DNA of 64,000 nt from positions 62,001 through 126,000 of the forward strand of contig NZ_JOEQ01000016.1 in the NCBI RefSeq assembly GCF_000721075.1, written 5' to 3'. Made by a program: the position numbers and the translations under genes. Shown piece by piece: positions 27,028-37,182 of the stretch (the stretch's first letter is position 1; every line of letters starts with the position of its first letter). This stretch comes from Streptosporangium amethystogenes. Lineage in GTDB: Bacteria; Actinomycetota; Actinomycetes; Streptosporangiales; Streptosporangiaceae. The notes beneath the pieces were generated by a model. That model was not told the DNA's origin. It did no database searches and saw nothing but the letters and a program-made list of their open reading frames with translations.

Positions 27028-28116
27028 ATGGATCACGCCCTGTTGCGCGAGCGCCTCGCCGCCCTGGTCTCCGTTGAGTCGCCCTCGGGACACGCCGAGG
27101 GTCTCGAGCAGTGTCACGCCCTGTTGCGGGCCTGGGGGGAGCCGGTCCTCGGCGGGCGGGCGGAGGTCGTCGGCGACGGCGGCACGCCGCACCTGCTCTG
27201 GCGGGCGCCCGGCGAGGGCGGCGTGCTGCTGCTGGGTCACGTCGACACGGTGTGGCCGCTGGGGACGACCGCCCGCCGCCCGTTCCGCGTCGAGGACGGC
27301 CGCGCGTTCGGCCCCGGCGTCTTCGACATGAAGGCGGGGCTGGTCGCGGCGTTCGCCGCGCTGGCCGAGTGCCGCGATCCGGCGGGTGTGAGCGTGCTGG
27401 TCACCGGGGACGAGGAGGTCGGCTCGCCGACCTCGCGGGCGCTGATCGAGGAGGTGGCGGCCGGCGCGGACGCCGTCCTGGTGCTGGAGCCCAGCCAGGA
27501 GGGCGCGGTCAAGACCGCGCGCAAGGGCGGCTCGTTCTACAGCGTCGACATCACCGGCCGGGCGGCGCACGCCGGGCTCGAGCCGGAGCGCGGGGTGAAC
27601 GCGCTGCTCGAACTCGCGGAGCAGGTCGGGGCCTTGTCGCGGCTGGCCGACCCCGGACGGGGAACCACCGTCACGCCCACGGTCGCCCGCGCGGGCACCA
27701 CCACGAACACCGTGCCCGCGCATGCCCATCTGCGCGTGGACGTGCGCGCCTGGGAACTGGCCGAGCTGGAGCGGGTCGACGAGCGGATGCACGCGCTGGC
27801 CCCCAGCATCGCCGGCGCGATCGTCAGGGTGGACGGCACGATCAACCGCCCGCCGCTGGAGCCGGCGAGTTCGCGTGGGCTCTACGCCACGGCCCGCAAG
27901 GTGGCCGCCGAGCTCGGGCTGCCCGACCTCGACGAGGTGGCGGTCGGGGGTGCCTCGGACGCCAACTTCACCGGCGCGCTCGGCGTCCCCACGCTCGACG
28001 GGCTCGGCCCGCTGGGCGACGGTGCTCACGCCGAGCACGAGTGGGTCGAGCTGGCCTCACTCGCCGAGCGGGCCCGGCTCGTCGCCGGTCTGATCGACGC
28101 CCTGGCGCGCCCGTGA
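27028..28116 (+). CDS. M20-family metallopeptidase (glutamate carboxypeptidase-like)
   Basis: A 362-residue zinc peptidase. Metal-binding and catalytic motifs are in order: GHVDTV (His, catalytic Asp), GPGVFDMKAG (bridging Asp), TGDEEVGS (catalytic Glu plus metal Glu), a VLEPS stretch, and a His near the C-terminus (GDGAHAEHEW). A dimerisation domain lies between. This order fits carboxypeptidase G2-like enzymes that remove C-terminal residues from peptides or N-acyl amino acids. No signal peptide, so cytoplasmic. ATG at 27028 has no good ribosome site; a TTG lies at 27019. The shared operator ties it to the ABC importer and S9 peptidase downstream. Its 3' end overlaps the convergent tetR by 60 bases. 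Confidence 0.88.
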   Translation: MDHALLRERLAALVSVESPSGHAEGLEQCHALLRAWGEPVLGGRAEVVGDGGTPHLLWRAPGEGGVLLLGHVDTVWPLGTTARRPFRVEDGRAFGPGVFDMKAGLVAAFAALAECRDPAGVSVLVTGDEEVGSPTSRALIEEVAAGADAVLVLEPSQEGAVKTARKGGSFYSVDITGRAAHAGLEPERGVNALLELAEQVGALSRLADPGRGTTVTPTVARAGTTTNTVPAHAHLRVDVRAWELAELERVDERMHALAPSIAGAIVRVDGTINRPPLEPASSRGLYATARKVAAELGLPDLDEVAVGGASDANFTGALGVPTLDGLGPLGDGAHAEHEWVELASLAERARLVAGLIDALARP

Positions 28117-28821
28117 ACGCGCCGCGCGCGCCTCGATCGCGTCGAGCATCATCTCCATGCCGAGGTCGAAGGCGATGGGGTCGCCGAGGTTGGGCAGGTG
28201 GTCGGCGAAGTGGGCGATCGTCGGGTACTTCTCGGGGTCGAGCTGGCGGTACTCGACCTGCCACGCGAGCTCGTCCCTGCGCCGCACGTCGGGGTCGAGC
28301 GTGTGGAAGGCCGCCTCCAGGCTCGCCACGGCGCGCACGAAGTTACCGAGCGCGCGCTGCACGGCCGCCACCTCGTTGTCGTCGACTCCAGCCCGCCTGA
28401 CGGCGTCGAGGGTGAACTCGACGTTGGAGAACTCCACGGGTCGGCGCGTGGTGCGCATGACCATCTGCTGCGCGAACGGCGCGTAGCGCAGGTAGTGCTC
28501 GCGCACCCGCTGGGAGATGGTGCGCAGGTCGGCGCGCCAGTCGTCGGTCGGCGTGACGCTGCCGCCGTACGAGCGGGCCCTGAGCCCGTCCACCAGCTCG
28601 AGCAGCAGCTCGTCCTTGTCCTTGAAGTGGCGATAGATCGAAGTCGGGTGCGCCTGGAGCTCGTCGCCGATCTCCTGGAACGTCAGCGCATCGAGGCCGT
28701 CGCGCAGGGCGATCTTCTCTGCCGCCGCGAGGATCGTCTCCCTGTTGAGGCTGTCGCGAGCACGGCGCGGCCGGCCCTCGCCTTTTGCCCGCTTCTCCTT
28801 GGGCTGGCGTGCAGTTGCCAC
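28057..28821 (-). CDS. TetR-family repressor of the peptide-use locus
   Basis: A 254-residue protein. A basic N-terminal tail precedes the helix-turn-helix (LNRETILAAAEKIALRDG, ALTFQEIGDELQ, TSIYRHFKDKDEL). The ligand domain resembles the TetR_C group. GTG at 28821 is preferred because GGGAGG lies 5-6 bases upstream; a longer frame from ATG 28911 would start inside the operator. It is divergent from the ABC operon, and its own promoter region holds TAGTCA-N7-TGACTA, also found before the M20 gene. The natural inference is that it represses both and itself, with a peptide or derivative as inducer. Confidence 0.87.
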   Translation of the reverse strand: MATARQPKEKRAKGEGRPRRARDSLNRETILAAAEKIALRDGLDALTFQEIGDELQAHPTSIYRHFKDKDELLLELVDGLRARSYGGSVTPTDDWRADLRTISQRVREHYLRYAPFAQQMVMRTTRRPVEFSNVEFTLDAVRRAGVDDNEVAAVQRALGNFVRAVASLEAAFHTLDPDVRRRDELAWQVEYRQLDPEKYPTIAHFADHLPNLGDPIAFDLGMEMMLDAIEARAARSRARQGVDQTGDEPGPLGE

Positions 28822-28904
28822 CAAAAGCCTCCCGTAGTCGACCACTGTGCCACCGCTGGTGCTGGCATTTTCGCACCCGCTGATCGGCCTGCCGGACCAC
28901 AGCA

Positions 28905-28923
28905 TAGTCAATGAGACTGACTA
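28905..28923. promoter_or_regulatory. Operator TAGTCA-N7-TGACTA in the tetR / ABC-transporter divergent region
   Basis: TAGTCA (28905-28910) and TGACTA (28918-28923). Counting one further matching base outside the left arm, 18 of 20 positions equal the site at 26997-27016. It lies 84 bases before the tetR start and 77 bases before the substrate-binding-protein start. Confidence 0.82.
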
Positions 28924-28999
28924 GAAACATGTCTAAGACCCTTGCCTGTGCTCTGACTTGCGCTTACCCTCCCCTCATCACCTTCAGAAAGGCCAGAGC

Positions 29000-30679
29000 A
29001 TGAGCACACGGATCAGACTCGGGGTCATCGGGCTCACTGCCCTCGCACTCCTCGCGGCCGCGTGCACGAGCGGGGGTGCCGGCCGAACGTCGAGTGCGGC
29101 CCCGAGCACGGCCGCTCCGGTGCGCCAGGGCGGGAGCATCGTGATCGGCGCGGAGCAGGAGCCCGACTGCGCCGACTGGATCGCCAGCTGCGCCGCCTCG
29201 ATCTGGGGCACGTACATCATGGACGTCCCGACCGTTCCCCGCGTGTTCGAGCCCAGGAAGGTCGGCGGCACGTGGGCGCCGGTGGCCACCAACCTGATGG
29301 CGTCGGAGCCCGAGGTCGCCGCGGGCCCGCCGCAGAAGGTCACCTACCGGATCAACCCCGCCGCGGTCTGGTCGGACGGCAAGCCGATCACCTCGGCCGA
29401 CTTCCGCTACACGGCCCTGGCCATCCGCGACGGCAAGGACGTGCTGAACAGGACCGGATACAGCCGCATCACCAAGATCGACACGCCCGACGAGAAGACC
29501 GCCGTCGTCACCTTCGACGCGCCGTACGCCAACTGGAAGGGCCTGTTCAGCGACGGCGGCGGCGTGCTGCCCGGCCACCTGCTCGACGGCAAGGACCGCA
29601 GCGCACTGATGAAGGACGGCTACACCTGGAGCGGCGGCCCCTGGAAGATCGAATCCTGGACGAAGGGGGTCTCGGTCGTCCTGGTGCCGAACCCGAGCTA
29701 TTGGGGGGACAAGCCCAAGCTGGACAAGGTCACCTTCCAGTTCACGGCCGACACCGCGGCGGCGTTCCAGGCGTTCAAGACCGGCCAGCTCGACGCGCTC
29801 TACCCCACGCCGCAGCTCGACTCCATCGACCAGATCATGAGCGGGCTGCCCAACGCGAGCTCGACCGTCGACCCCGAGTCCGGCAACCTCGAGGCCGTCT
29901 GGTTCAACAATGCCAAGCCGCCCTTCGACTCCGCGACGTTCCGCAAGGCCGTGTCACACGGGCTGGACCGCAAGGCCATCGTCACCCGCCTGTACGGCGC
30001 GCTCGGCGTCACGCGGCCGGCGCAGAGCGCGCACACCCCGCTCGTCGGCAGGTACGGCGGCACCGACTTCGAGCAGTACACCCTCGACCTGGCCAAGGTC
30101 GACTCCCTGATGCAGGCTGACGGCTGGGCCAAGGGGGCCGACGGCATCTGGGCGAAGGCGGGCACCAGGGCGAGCTTCACCGTCAGCACGATGACCGGCA
30201 ACAAGCGGCGGGAGCTGACCGAGCAGATCCTCCAGGAGCAGTTGCGCGTCGCCGGCTTCGAGGTCACCGTCGACAACACCTCGGCCACCGACCTGTTCGC
30301 GGCCAAGCTGCCCAAGGGCGACTTCCAGATGGGCCTGTGGACCCTCGTCGACACCTTCCCGCAACCCGCGCTCGACGCCTCCTTCTCCTCGGGCGCGATC
30401 CCCACCGAGGACAACGGCTTCTCCGGCCTCAACCTGTCGCGCATCGACCTGCCCGGCCTCGACAAGGTGCTCGGCACGGCCGCCTCGATGCTCGACGAGA
30501 ACGAGCGGATCGAGCTGTCGCGCCAGGCCGACAAGCTCCTCGCCGACTCGGCCGCCCTGTTGCCGCTCGACGTGATCCCCAACGTCCTGTTGTGGAACAA
30601 CAGGATCGGCGGGCCGCTGGCCATCGACCCGGCCCGCGGCCCGTTCTGGAACCTGGCCCAGTGGGGACTGGTGGGCTGA
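29000..30679 (+). CDS. ABC transporter substrate-binding lipoprotein, oligopeptide family (SBP_bac_5)
   Basis: A 559-residue lipoprotein. Its signal peptide ends in lipobox LAAAC with Cys22, followed by a Ser/Gly/Ala linker. The mature part has family 5 features: YRINPAAVWSDGKPITSADF, a VVLVPNPSYWGDKPKLDKV stretch and RKAVSHGLDRKAIV. It binds peptides, or another family 5 ligand, outside the membrane and delivers them to the permeases encoded next. ATG at 29000 is chosen with AAAGG upstream and because it opens the signal peptide. First gene of the operon; the stop is 6 bases before the permease. Confidence 0.92.
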   Translation: MSTRIRLGVIGLTALALLAAACTSGGAGRTSSAAPSTAAPVRQGGSIVIGAEQEPDCADWIASCAASIWGTYIMDVPTVPRVFEPRKVGGTWAPVATNLMASEPEVAAGPPQKVTYRINPAAVWSDGKPITSADFRYTALAIRDGKDVLNRTGYSRITKIDTPDEKTAVVTFDAPYANWKGLFSDGGGVLPGHLLDGKDRSALMKDGYTWSGGPWKIESWTKGVSVVLVPNPSYWGDKPKLDKVTFQFTADTAAAFQAFKTGQLDALYPTPQLDSIDQIMSGLPNASSTVDPESGNLEAVWFNNAKPPFDSATFRKAVSHGLDRKAIVTRLYGALGVTRPAQSAHTPLVGRYGGTDFEQYTLDLAKVDSLMQADGWAKGADGIWAKAGTRASFTVSTMTGNKRRELTEQILQEQLRVAGFEVTVDNTSATDLFAAKLPKGDFQMGLWTLVDTFPQPALDASFSSGAIPTEDNGFSGLNLSRIDLPGLDKVLGTAASMLDENERIELSRQADKLLADSAALLPLDVIPNVLLWNNRIGGPLAIDPARGPFWNLAQWGLVG

Positions 30680-30685
30680 GAACCG

Positions 30686-31651
30686 ATGTTCGCCTACGTT
30701 GGACGGCGACTGCTCTACTCGGTCCCCGTCGTACTCATCGCCTCGTTCCTACTGTTCTGGGCGGTCAGGACCACCTTCGACCCGCTCGCGAAGCTGCGTG
30801 GCGGGCAGGACCAGGGCGCGATCGCCCGCATGACCGAGGTCCTCGGGCTCGACCGGTCGATCCCCGAGCAGTACTGGCGGTGGCTGACCCAGTTCGTCAC
30901 CGGCGACTGGGGAGTCAGCTCGCGGACGGCCGGCTCGGTCCACGGGCTGATCCTGCCCGCGCTCGGCACCACACTGCAGCTGATCGTCTGGGGCGTGCTG
31001 GCCGCCGCGCTGATCGCGCTCGCCGTCGGCGTCTACTCGGCGGTGCGGCAGTACTCGGCGGGTGACCTGGCCTTCACCGGCCTCTCCTACCTCGGCGTGG
31101 CGATGCCGCCGTTCTGGCTCGGGCTGATCCTGATCCAGGTCCTCGCCGCCTGGCCGCAGGAGATCCTCGGCCTGGCCGACCCGCCGCTCTACTTCGTCGG
31201 GTTGCACTCGGCGCAGGGCGGTGGCCCGCTCGACTACCTGCGCCATCTGGTTCTGCCCGTGCTGACGCTGACCGTCGGCCTGGTGGCAAGCTGGAGCAGG
31301 TTCACCCGCACGACCATGCTGGACGCGCTCTCCAGCGAGTACGTGCGCACCGCGCGGGCCAAGGGAGTGCCCAGAGGCCGCATCGTGGTGCGGCACGCCC
31401 TGCGCACCTCGCTCGGCCCGTTCGTCAGCATCACCGCCGTGGACGCGGGCCTGCTGTTCGGCGGGCTGGTCGTCACCGAGCAGATCTTCGCCATCCAGGG
31501 CATGGGCCGGTTGTTCCTCGACTCCCTGCTCGCCGGCGACGTGTTCGTGCTGGTGCCGTGGACGCTGGTGATCGCGGTGGTCGTGATCGTGTTCAACCTG
31601 CTCGCCGACATCGCCTACGCCGTACTCGATCCGAGAGTGAGGCTCCGATGA
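30686..31651 (+). CDS. ABC transporter permease, DppB/OppB type
   Basis: A 321-residue inner-membrane protein. It starts [22 protein letters not shown], a typical DppB N-terminus, and carries the permease coupling loop near residue 230 ([23 protein letters not shown]). Six hydrophobic segments are visible. It pairs with the next gene; the stop overlaps that start by 4 bases (ATGA). Confidence 0.92.
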   Translation: MFAYVGRRLLYSVPVVLIASFLLFWAVRTTFDPLAKLRGGQDQGAIARMTEVLGLDRSIPEQYWRWLTQFVTGDWGVSSRTAGSVHGLILPALGTTLQLIVWGVLAAALIALAVGVYSAVRQYSAGDLAFTGLSYLGVAMPPFWLGLILIQVLAAWPQEILGLADPPLYFVGLHSAQGGGPLDYLRHLVLPVLTLTVGLVASWSRFTRTTMLDALSSEYVRTARAKGVPRGRIVVRHALRTSLGPFVSITAVDAGLLFGGLVVTEQIFAIQGMGRLFLDSLLAGDVFVLVPWTLVIAVVVIVFNLLADIAYAVLDPRVRLR

Positions 31652-32532
31652 CCACGCTCACCGCCCCGGCGGCGCCCGCGCAGGAACGGACCCAGTGGCA
31701 GCTGGCCCGCAGGCGGTTCCTGCGCCACCGGCTCGCGGTCGCCGGGCTCGGCGTGCTCGCCGTGCTGCTGATCGGCTGCTTCGGCGCCGACGTGATCGCC
31801 CCGTACGAGCGGGGCGTGCAGGACCTGATACTCGGGCCGACCCCGCCGTCGGCCGCACACTGGTTCGGCACCGACGAGCTGGGCCGCGACTACCTCACCG
31901 AGCTGCTGTACGCAGGGCGGATCTCGCTGGCGATCGGTCTGTCCGTCGCCGTGCTCGCCACCGCGATGGGCACCGCTCTAGGAGCGGCCGCCGGCTTCTT
32001 CGGCGGCTGGGTGGACGAGATCATCATGCGGGTCACCGACCTGTTCATCGTCCTGCCCGCGATCGTGGTGCTGGCCGTCGTGCTGCAGGGGGCCGGCCGG
32101 TCTCCCGCGGTGATCGTCCCGGTGCTGGCGGCCATCGGCTGGACCACGGTGGCCAGGGTGGTCCGCGGCCAGGTGCTCTCGCTCCGGGAGAAGGAGTACG
32201 TGTCGGCGGCCACGGTGCTCGGCGTGACCAGGCGGCGCATCATCGTGCGCCACATCCTGCCCAACCTCACCGGCGTGATCGCCGTGAGCACGTCGCTCGG
32301 CGCCGCCAGCGCGGTGATCGTCGAGTCCACGCTCTCCTTCCTCGGGTACGGCGTGCAGCCGCCCGAGTCGAGCTGGGGCAACCTGTTGAGCCAGGCGGCC
32401 GGGCTGATCGGCACGGGCAAGGTCTACCTGCTGTACTTCCCCGGCCTGTTCATCCTGCTCACGGCGCTGGCCATCAACTTCCTCGGCGACGGGCTGCGCG
32501 ACGCCTTCGACCCGAAGGGAGGCCGCCCATGA
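31648..32532 (+). CDS. ABC transporter permease, DppC/OppC type
   Basis: A 294-residue permease. An N-terminal cytoplasmic stretch ([18 protein letters not shown]) precedes helix 1, then [19 protein letters not shown], and the coupling loop [20 protein letters not shown]. The start at 31648 is set by the ATGA overlap with dppB-like. It forms the membrane channel with the preceding permease. Confidence 0.92.
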   Translation: MTTLTAPAAPAQERTQWQLARRRFLRHRLAVAGLGVLAVLLIGCFGADVIAPYERGVQDLILGPTPPSAAHWFGTDELGRDYLTELLYAGRISLAIGLSVAVLATAMGTALGAAAGFFGGWVDEIIMRVTDLFIVLPAIVVLAVVLQGAGRSPAVIVPVLAAIGWTTVARVVRGQVLSLREKEYVSAATVLGVTRRRIIVRHILPNLTGVIAVSTSLGAASAVIVESTLSFLGYGVQPPESSWGNLLSQAAGLIGTGKVYLLYFPGLFILLTALAINFLGDGLRDAFDPKGGRP

Positions 32533-33496
32533 GCGCGCTGCTGGAGGTCGACGACCTCACGGTCGAGCTGCCCACCGACGACGGCCAGGTCACGGCGGTC
32601 ACCGGGCTGTCGTTCTCCGTCGCGCCCGGCGAGACGCTCGGCATCGTGGGGGAGTCGGGCTCGGGCAAGAGCATCACCTCGATGGCCGTGCTGGGCATCC
32701 TGCCGGGCCGGGCCCGCGTGACGGGGTCGATCAGGTTCCGTGGCGAGGAACTGCTGGGCCGATCGGAGGCCGAGCTGCGCACGCTGCGAGGCAGCCGCAT
32801 CGCGATGGTCTTCCAGGACGCGCTCACCGCGCTCACCCCCGTGCACACCGTCGGAGCGCAGATCGCCGAGGCCATCAGCGTGCACGACCCGTCACGCTCG
32901 CGCCGCGAGCTGCGCGGGCGCGTCGCCGAGCTGCTCGACCTGGTCGGTATACCCTCGCCGGCCAAGCGCGCCGAGCAGTACCCGCACGAGCTCTCCGGCG
33001 GCATGCGCCAGCGCGTCATGATCGCGATGAGCATCGCCAACGAGCCCGACCTGCTCATCGCCGACGAGCCGACGACCGCGCTCGACGTGACCGTGCAGGC
33101 GCAGATCCTCGACGTCATCAGGGGGATCCAGGAGCGCACGGCGACCGCGCTCATGCTGATCACCCACGACCTCGGCGTGGTGGCCGGCGTCGCCGACCGC
33201 GTGCTCGTGATGTACGCGGGCGCCAAGGTCGAGGAGGCCGCCGTCGAGCCGATCTTCTACGAGCCCGCCCACCCGTACACCCGAGGGCTGCTGGCCTCGC
33301 TGCCGCGGCTCGACGCGCGCCACGGCGAGCGGCTCTACCAGATCCCCGGCCAGCCCTCGCGGGCTCCCGGGTGCGCGTTCCACCCGCGCTGCGAGCACGC
33401 GAGGGCGGGCCTGTGCGACACGACCGTCCCCGCGCCGGTCCCCATCGGCGCCGGGCACACGGCGTCGTGCCTGCGGGTAGAGGAGGTTCGCTCGAT

Positions 33497-33500
<4 letters not shown>
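32529..33500 (+). CDS. ABC transporter ATP-binding protein, DppD/OppD type
   Basis: A 323-residue ATPase. Walker [10 protein letters not shown] loop VFQDALTAL, signature LSGGMRQRV, Walker [13 protein letters not shown], and the H loop in LITHDLG. The C-terminal oligopeptide-transporter extension ends with a four-Cys motif region ([13 protein letters not shown]...GLCDT...CLR) that in relatives holds an iron-sulfur cluster. The start is fixed by ATGA overlap. Confidence 0.93.
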
Positions 33501-34454
<954 letters not shown>

Positions 34455-34465
<11 letters not shown>

Positions 34466-36311
34466 AGTCCGCACCTGGCGCTCGCGTTTCTCCGTACCCG
34501 TGCTGGAGTCCGCGCGTCCCTGTCCCGGTGCCCTCGACCTGGAAATGATCTTCGCGGCCGGCGTGGAGGACGCCGAGGTGTCGATCTGGGATCCGGCCAC
34601 CGGCGCGACCACGCCGCTGCCCGAGTTGCCGCCGCACGTGGCCGACCCCGTACCGGCCGCCGACGGCCGCTCGGTGCTGGTGCTGCACGACGAGGACGGC
34701 GGCGAGGTCGGCCACCTGTGGTCGTATCCGGTCGGCGGCGGCCGGCCCGTCGATCTCACCCCTGACCTTCCTCCCTACACGCTGCGCGGCCTCGACGTGG
34801 CGCGCGACGGCTCGGCCGTGGTCATCGCGGCGGTCACGGACGCCGGGTTCACGCTCTACCACCTGGCAGGCGGCGCGGTCAGCCGCCTGTTCCGCAGCAG
34901 GAACGAGGCGTGGAACAGCCTGGTCACCGCCGACGGCACGCTGGCGAGCATCGACACCACCGACCACAACCCCGGTGTCCGCCGCTTCGCCGTCACCGTG
35001 CTCGACACCTTGGACGGCGCGGTGCTCGCCTCGCTCTCGGACGGCCCGCTCGGGCCGGTGCGCGGGGTCAGGTTCTCGCCGGTCGTGGGGGACCCGCGGC
35101 TGCTGGTGAGCACCGAGCGCACCGGATACGCCCGGCCCAGCGTGTGGAACCCGCTCACCGGCGAGCGCATCGACGTCGACGCGCCGGAGCTCGTCGGCGA
35201 GCTCGTCCCGCTCGACTGGTCGGACGACGCCGCCAGGCTGCTGCTCGTCCACGTCGACCAGGGCATCCACCGGGTGTACGAGTACGACATCCCGGCCGGT
35301 GAGCTGCTTCGCGTCCCGCACCCCGACGGGGCCTACTTCTTCCCCGAGGTGGCGTGCGCGGTGCGCAACGCATGGGCCTCCCATTACGGCCCCGGCGGCC
35401 AGATCAGGCTGCTGCGGCAGCGTGCCGACCTGCCGCTCCAGGTGCTCGCGCTCGACCGGGGCGACGGCGAGCCGCGCACCCTCCTCGCCTCCGAGCCCGT
35501 GGTGCCCGGGATCCCGCTGCGTTCGGTGCCTGTCACCTCGAAGGACGGCACCGTACTGCAGCTGTGGGTCGCGGCCCCGCGCGAGGCGAGCGGCCCCGTG
35601 CCGCTCGTGCTGAACGTGCACGGCGGGCCGAACCTCGCCGAGGTCGGCGGATACGATCCCGTCGCGCAGGCGTGGCTGGAGGAGGGCTTCGCCTACGCCT
35701 CGCTGAACTACCGCGGCTCCGTCACGTTCGGCAGGGAGTTCCGCGAGGGGTTCTGGGGCGCCGTCGGCGACCGCGAGCTGGAGGACATCGAGGCGGCCTG
35801 GCGCCGGCTCGTCGATGAGGGCGTCGCCGACCCTTCGGCCGTCTTCATCACCGGCGCCTCGTTCGGCGGCTACCTGACGCTGCTCTCGCTGGGCCGGCTA
35901 CCCGAGCTGTTCGCCGGCGGCTTCGCCTTCATCGCACTGGCCGACTGGAAGATCGCCTACGAGGACATGCACCCCGCGCTGCAGGCGGCCTGGAGGGGCT
36001 TCATCGGCGGCACCCCGGAGACCGCCGGCGAGCGGTTCAGGCTGAGCTCGCCGATGACCTACGTCGAGCACGTGCGGGCGCCCGTGCTGATCAACCAGGG
36101 CCGCTACGACACCCGTACGCCCGCGCGGCAGGCCGAGGAGTACGCGCGGCGGCTGCGTGAGGCCGGAGGCGACGTGGTGCTCCGGTTCTTCGAAGGCGGC
36201 CACGGACCCGTCGGCAACGACGGCGTGGTCGGCAAGATCGAGCTCGAGCTGGAACTGGCACGTAAGGCGCTGCGCGGTGAGCGCTGGTCACCTGGGCAGG
36301 AAGCGCGCTAG
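34455..36311 (+). CDS. S9-family prolyl-oligopeptidase-like serine peptidase
   Basis: A 618-residue enzyme: an N-terminal beta-propeller (~1-360) and an alpha/beta-hydrolase domain (~370-610). The catalytic triad is visible as Ser469 in GASFGG, Asp552 in GRYDTRTP and His583 in GGHGP; HGGP near residue 390 supplies the oxyanion loop. No signal peptide, so cytoplasmic. Its start overlaps the last transporter gene by 11 bases, so imported peptides are probably cut by this enzyme and by the co-regulated M20 carboxypeptidase. The last 24 bases overlap the convergent dehalogenase-like gene. Confidence 0.92.
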
Positions 36312-37175
36312 CTCCCTGACGACCTCGGCCGGCGCCTCCTCGGGCAGGTAGTGATCGCTTGGCAGCGCCGTACCGGAGACGTCGTCGGCGTACTCGCGCC
36401 AGACCGCGAGTACGTCGTAGGTGCGTCCGACGAAACTGTGCGCGCCCCACAGCGCCAGCACGGGGCAGCGCACCTTACGGCCCGCCGCCGCGTCGGCCTC
36501 GTCGTGCTCGAGGTCGACGCCCGCGGCCGCCCGGTAGTCGGCGCACGACGCGGCGATCGCGGCGGGGTCTGAGAAGCAGCGCACGTACTCGCGCACCGCG
36601 GCCTCGTCGTACGTGGCGCCGCCCGCGTGCCTGGCGGCCATCCGGCTGCGAATCCAGAACTCGGGGTCGTTGCCGATCAGTCTCTCCGGGATGCCGTTGC
36701 CGGCGGCGAGGAAGAACCAGTGGTAGTACCCCAGGCCGAACGCCGCGTCGGCGTGGGCGAACGTGTGCCTGGTCGGCACGATGTCCAGGACGGCCAGCGC
36801 CTCGACGGCCTCGGGATGGTCGAGCGCCATCCGGTGGCCCACCCGCGCGCCCCTGTCGTGGCCGGCGACGGCGAAGCGGTCGAAGCCCAGCGCCCGCATC
36901 ACCGCGAGCTGGTCCGCGGCCATCGCCCGCTTGGAGTACAGGTCGTCGGTGACCGGCGCGGGCTTGGCACTGTCGCCGTACCCGCGCAGATCCGTCAGCA
37001 CGACCGTGTGGCGGGAAGCCAGCGCGGGCGCGACGTCGTGCCAGATCAGGTGCGTCTGCGGGTAGCCGTGCAGCAGGAGCACAGGTGGCCCCTCACCGCC
37101 GACGACCGTGTGGACGGCGACGCCGCCGGCGTCCACCGTGCGCGACTGGAACGGGCTGGGCAGCGGAACGCTCAT
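36288..37175 (-). CDS. Alpha/beta hydrolase, haloacetate (fluoroacetate) dehalogenase-like
   Basis: A 295-residue protein. HGYPQTH gives the oxyanion region; the nucleophile is Asp107 in GHDRGAR, with Arg108 and Arg111 at the carboxylate-binding places. Asp131 (LDIVPT) and His275 (SDHYLPEEAP) complete the charge relay. His152-Trp153 (YYHWFF) and Tyr214 (DYRA) match the halide/fluoride pocket of characterised fluoroacetate dehalogenases, and the Asp107-Asp131 spacing of 24 is the same. The family members hydrolyse 2-haloacids to 2-hydroxyacids. Function on fluorinated substrate is inferred from these residues; epoxide hydrolase is the alternative. The gene starts 7 bases after the tartrate-dehydrogenase-like gene ends. 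Confidence 0.8.
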   Translation of the reverse strand: MSVPLPSPFQSRTVDAGGVAVHTVVGGEGPPVLLLHGYPQTHLIWHDVAPALASRHTVVLTDLRGYGDSAKPAPVTDDLYSKRAMAADQLAVMRALGFDRFAVAGHDRGARVGHRMALDHPEAVEALAVLDIVPTRHTFAHADAAFGLGYYHWFFLAAGNGIPERLIGNDPEFWIRSRMAARHAGGATYDEAAVREYVRCFSDPAAIAASCADYRAAAGVDLEHDEADAAAGRKVRCPVLALWGAHSFVGRTYDVLAVWREYADDVSGTALPSDHYLPEEAPAEVVRELARFLPR

Positions 37176-37182
37176 GACTCCC

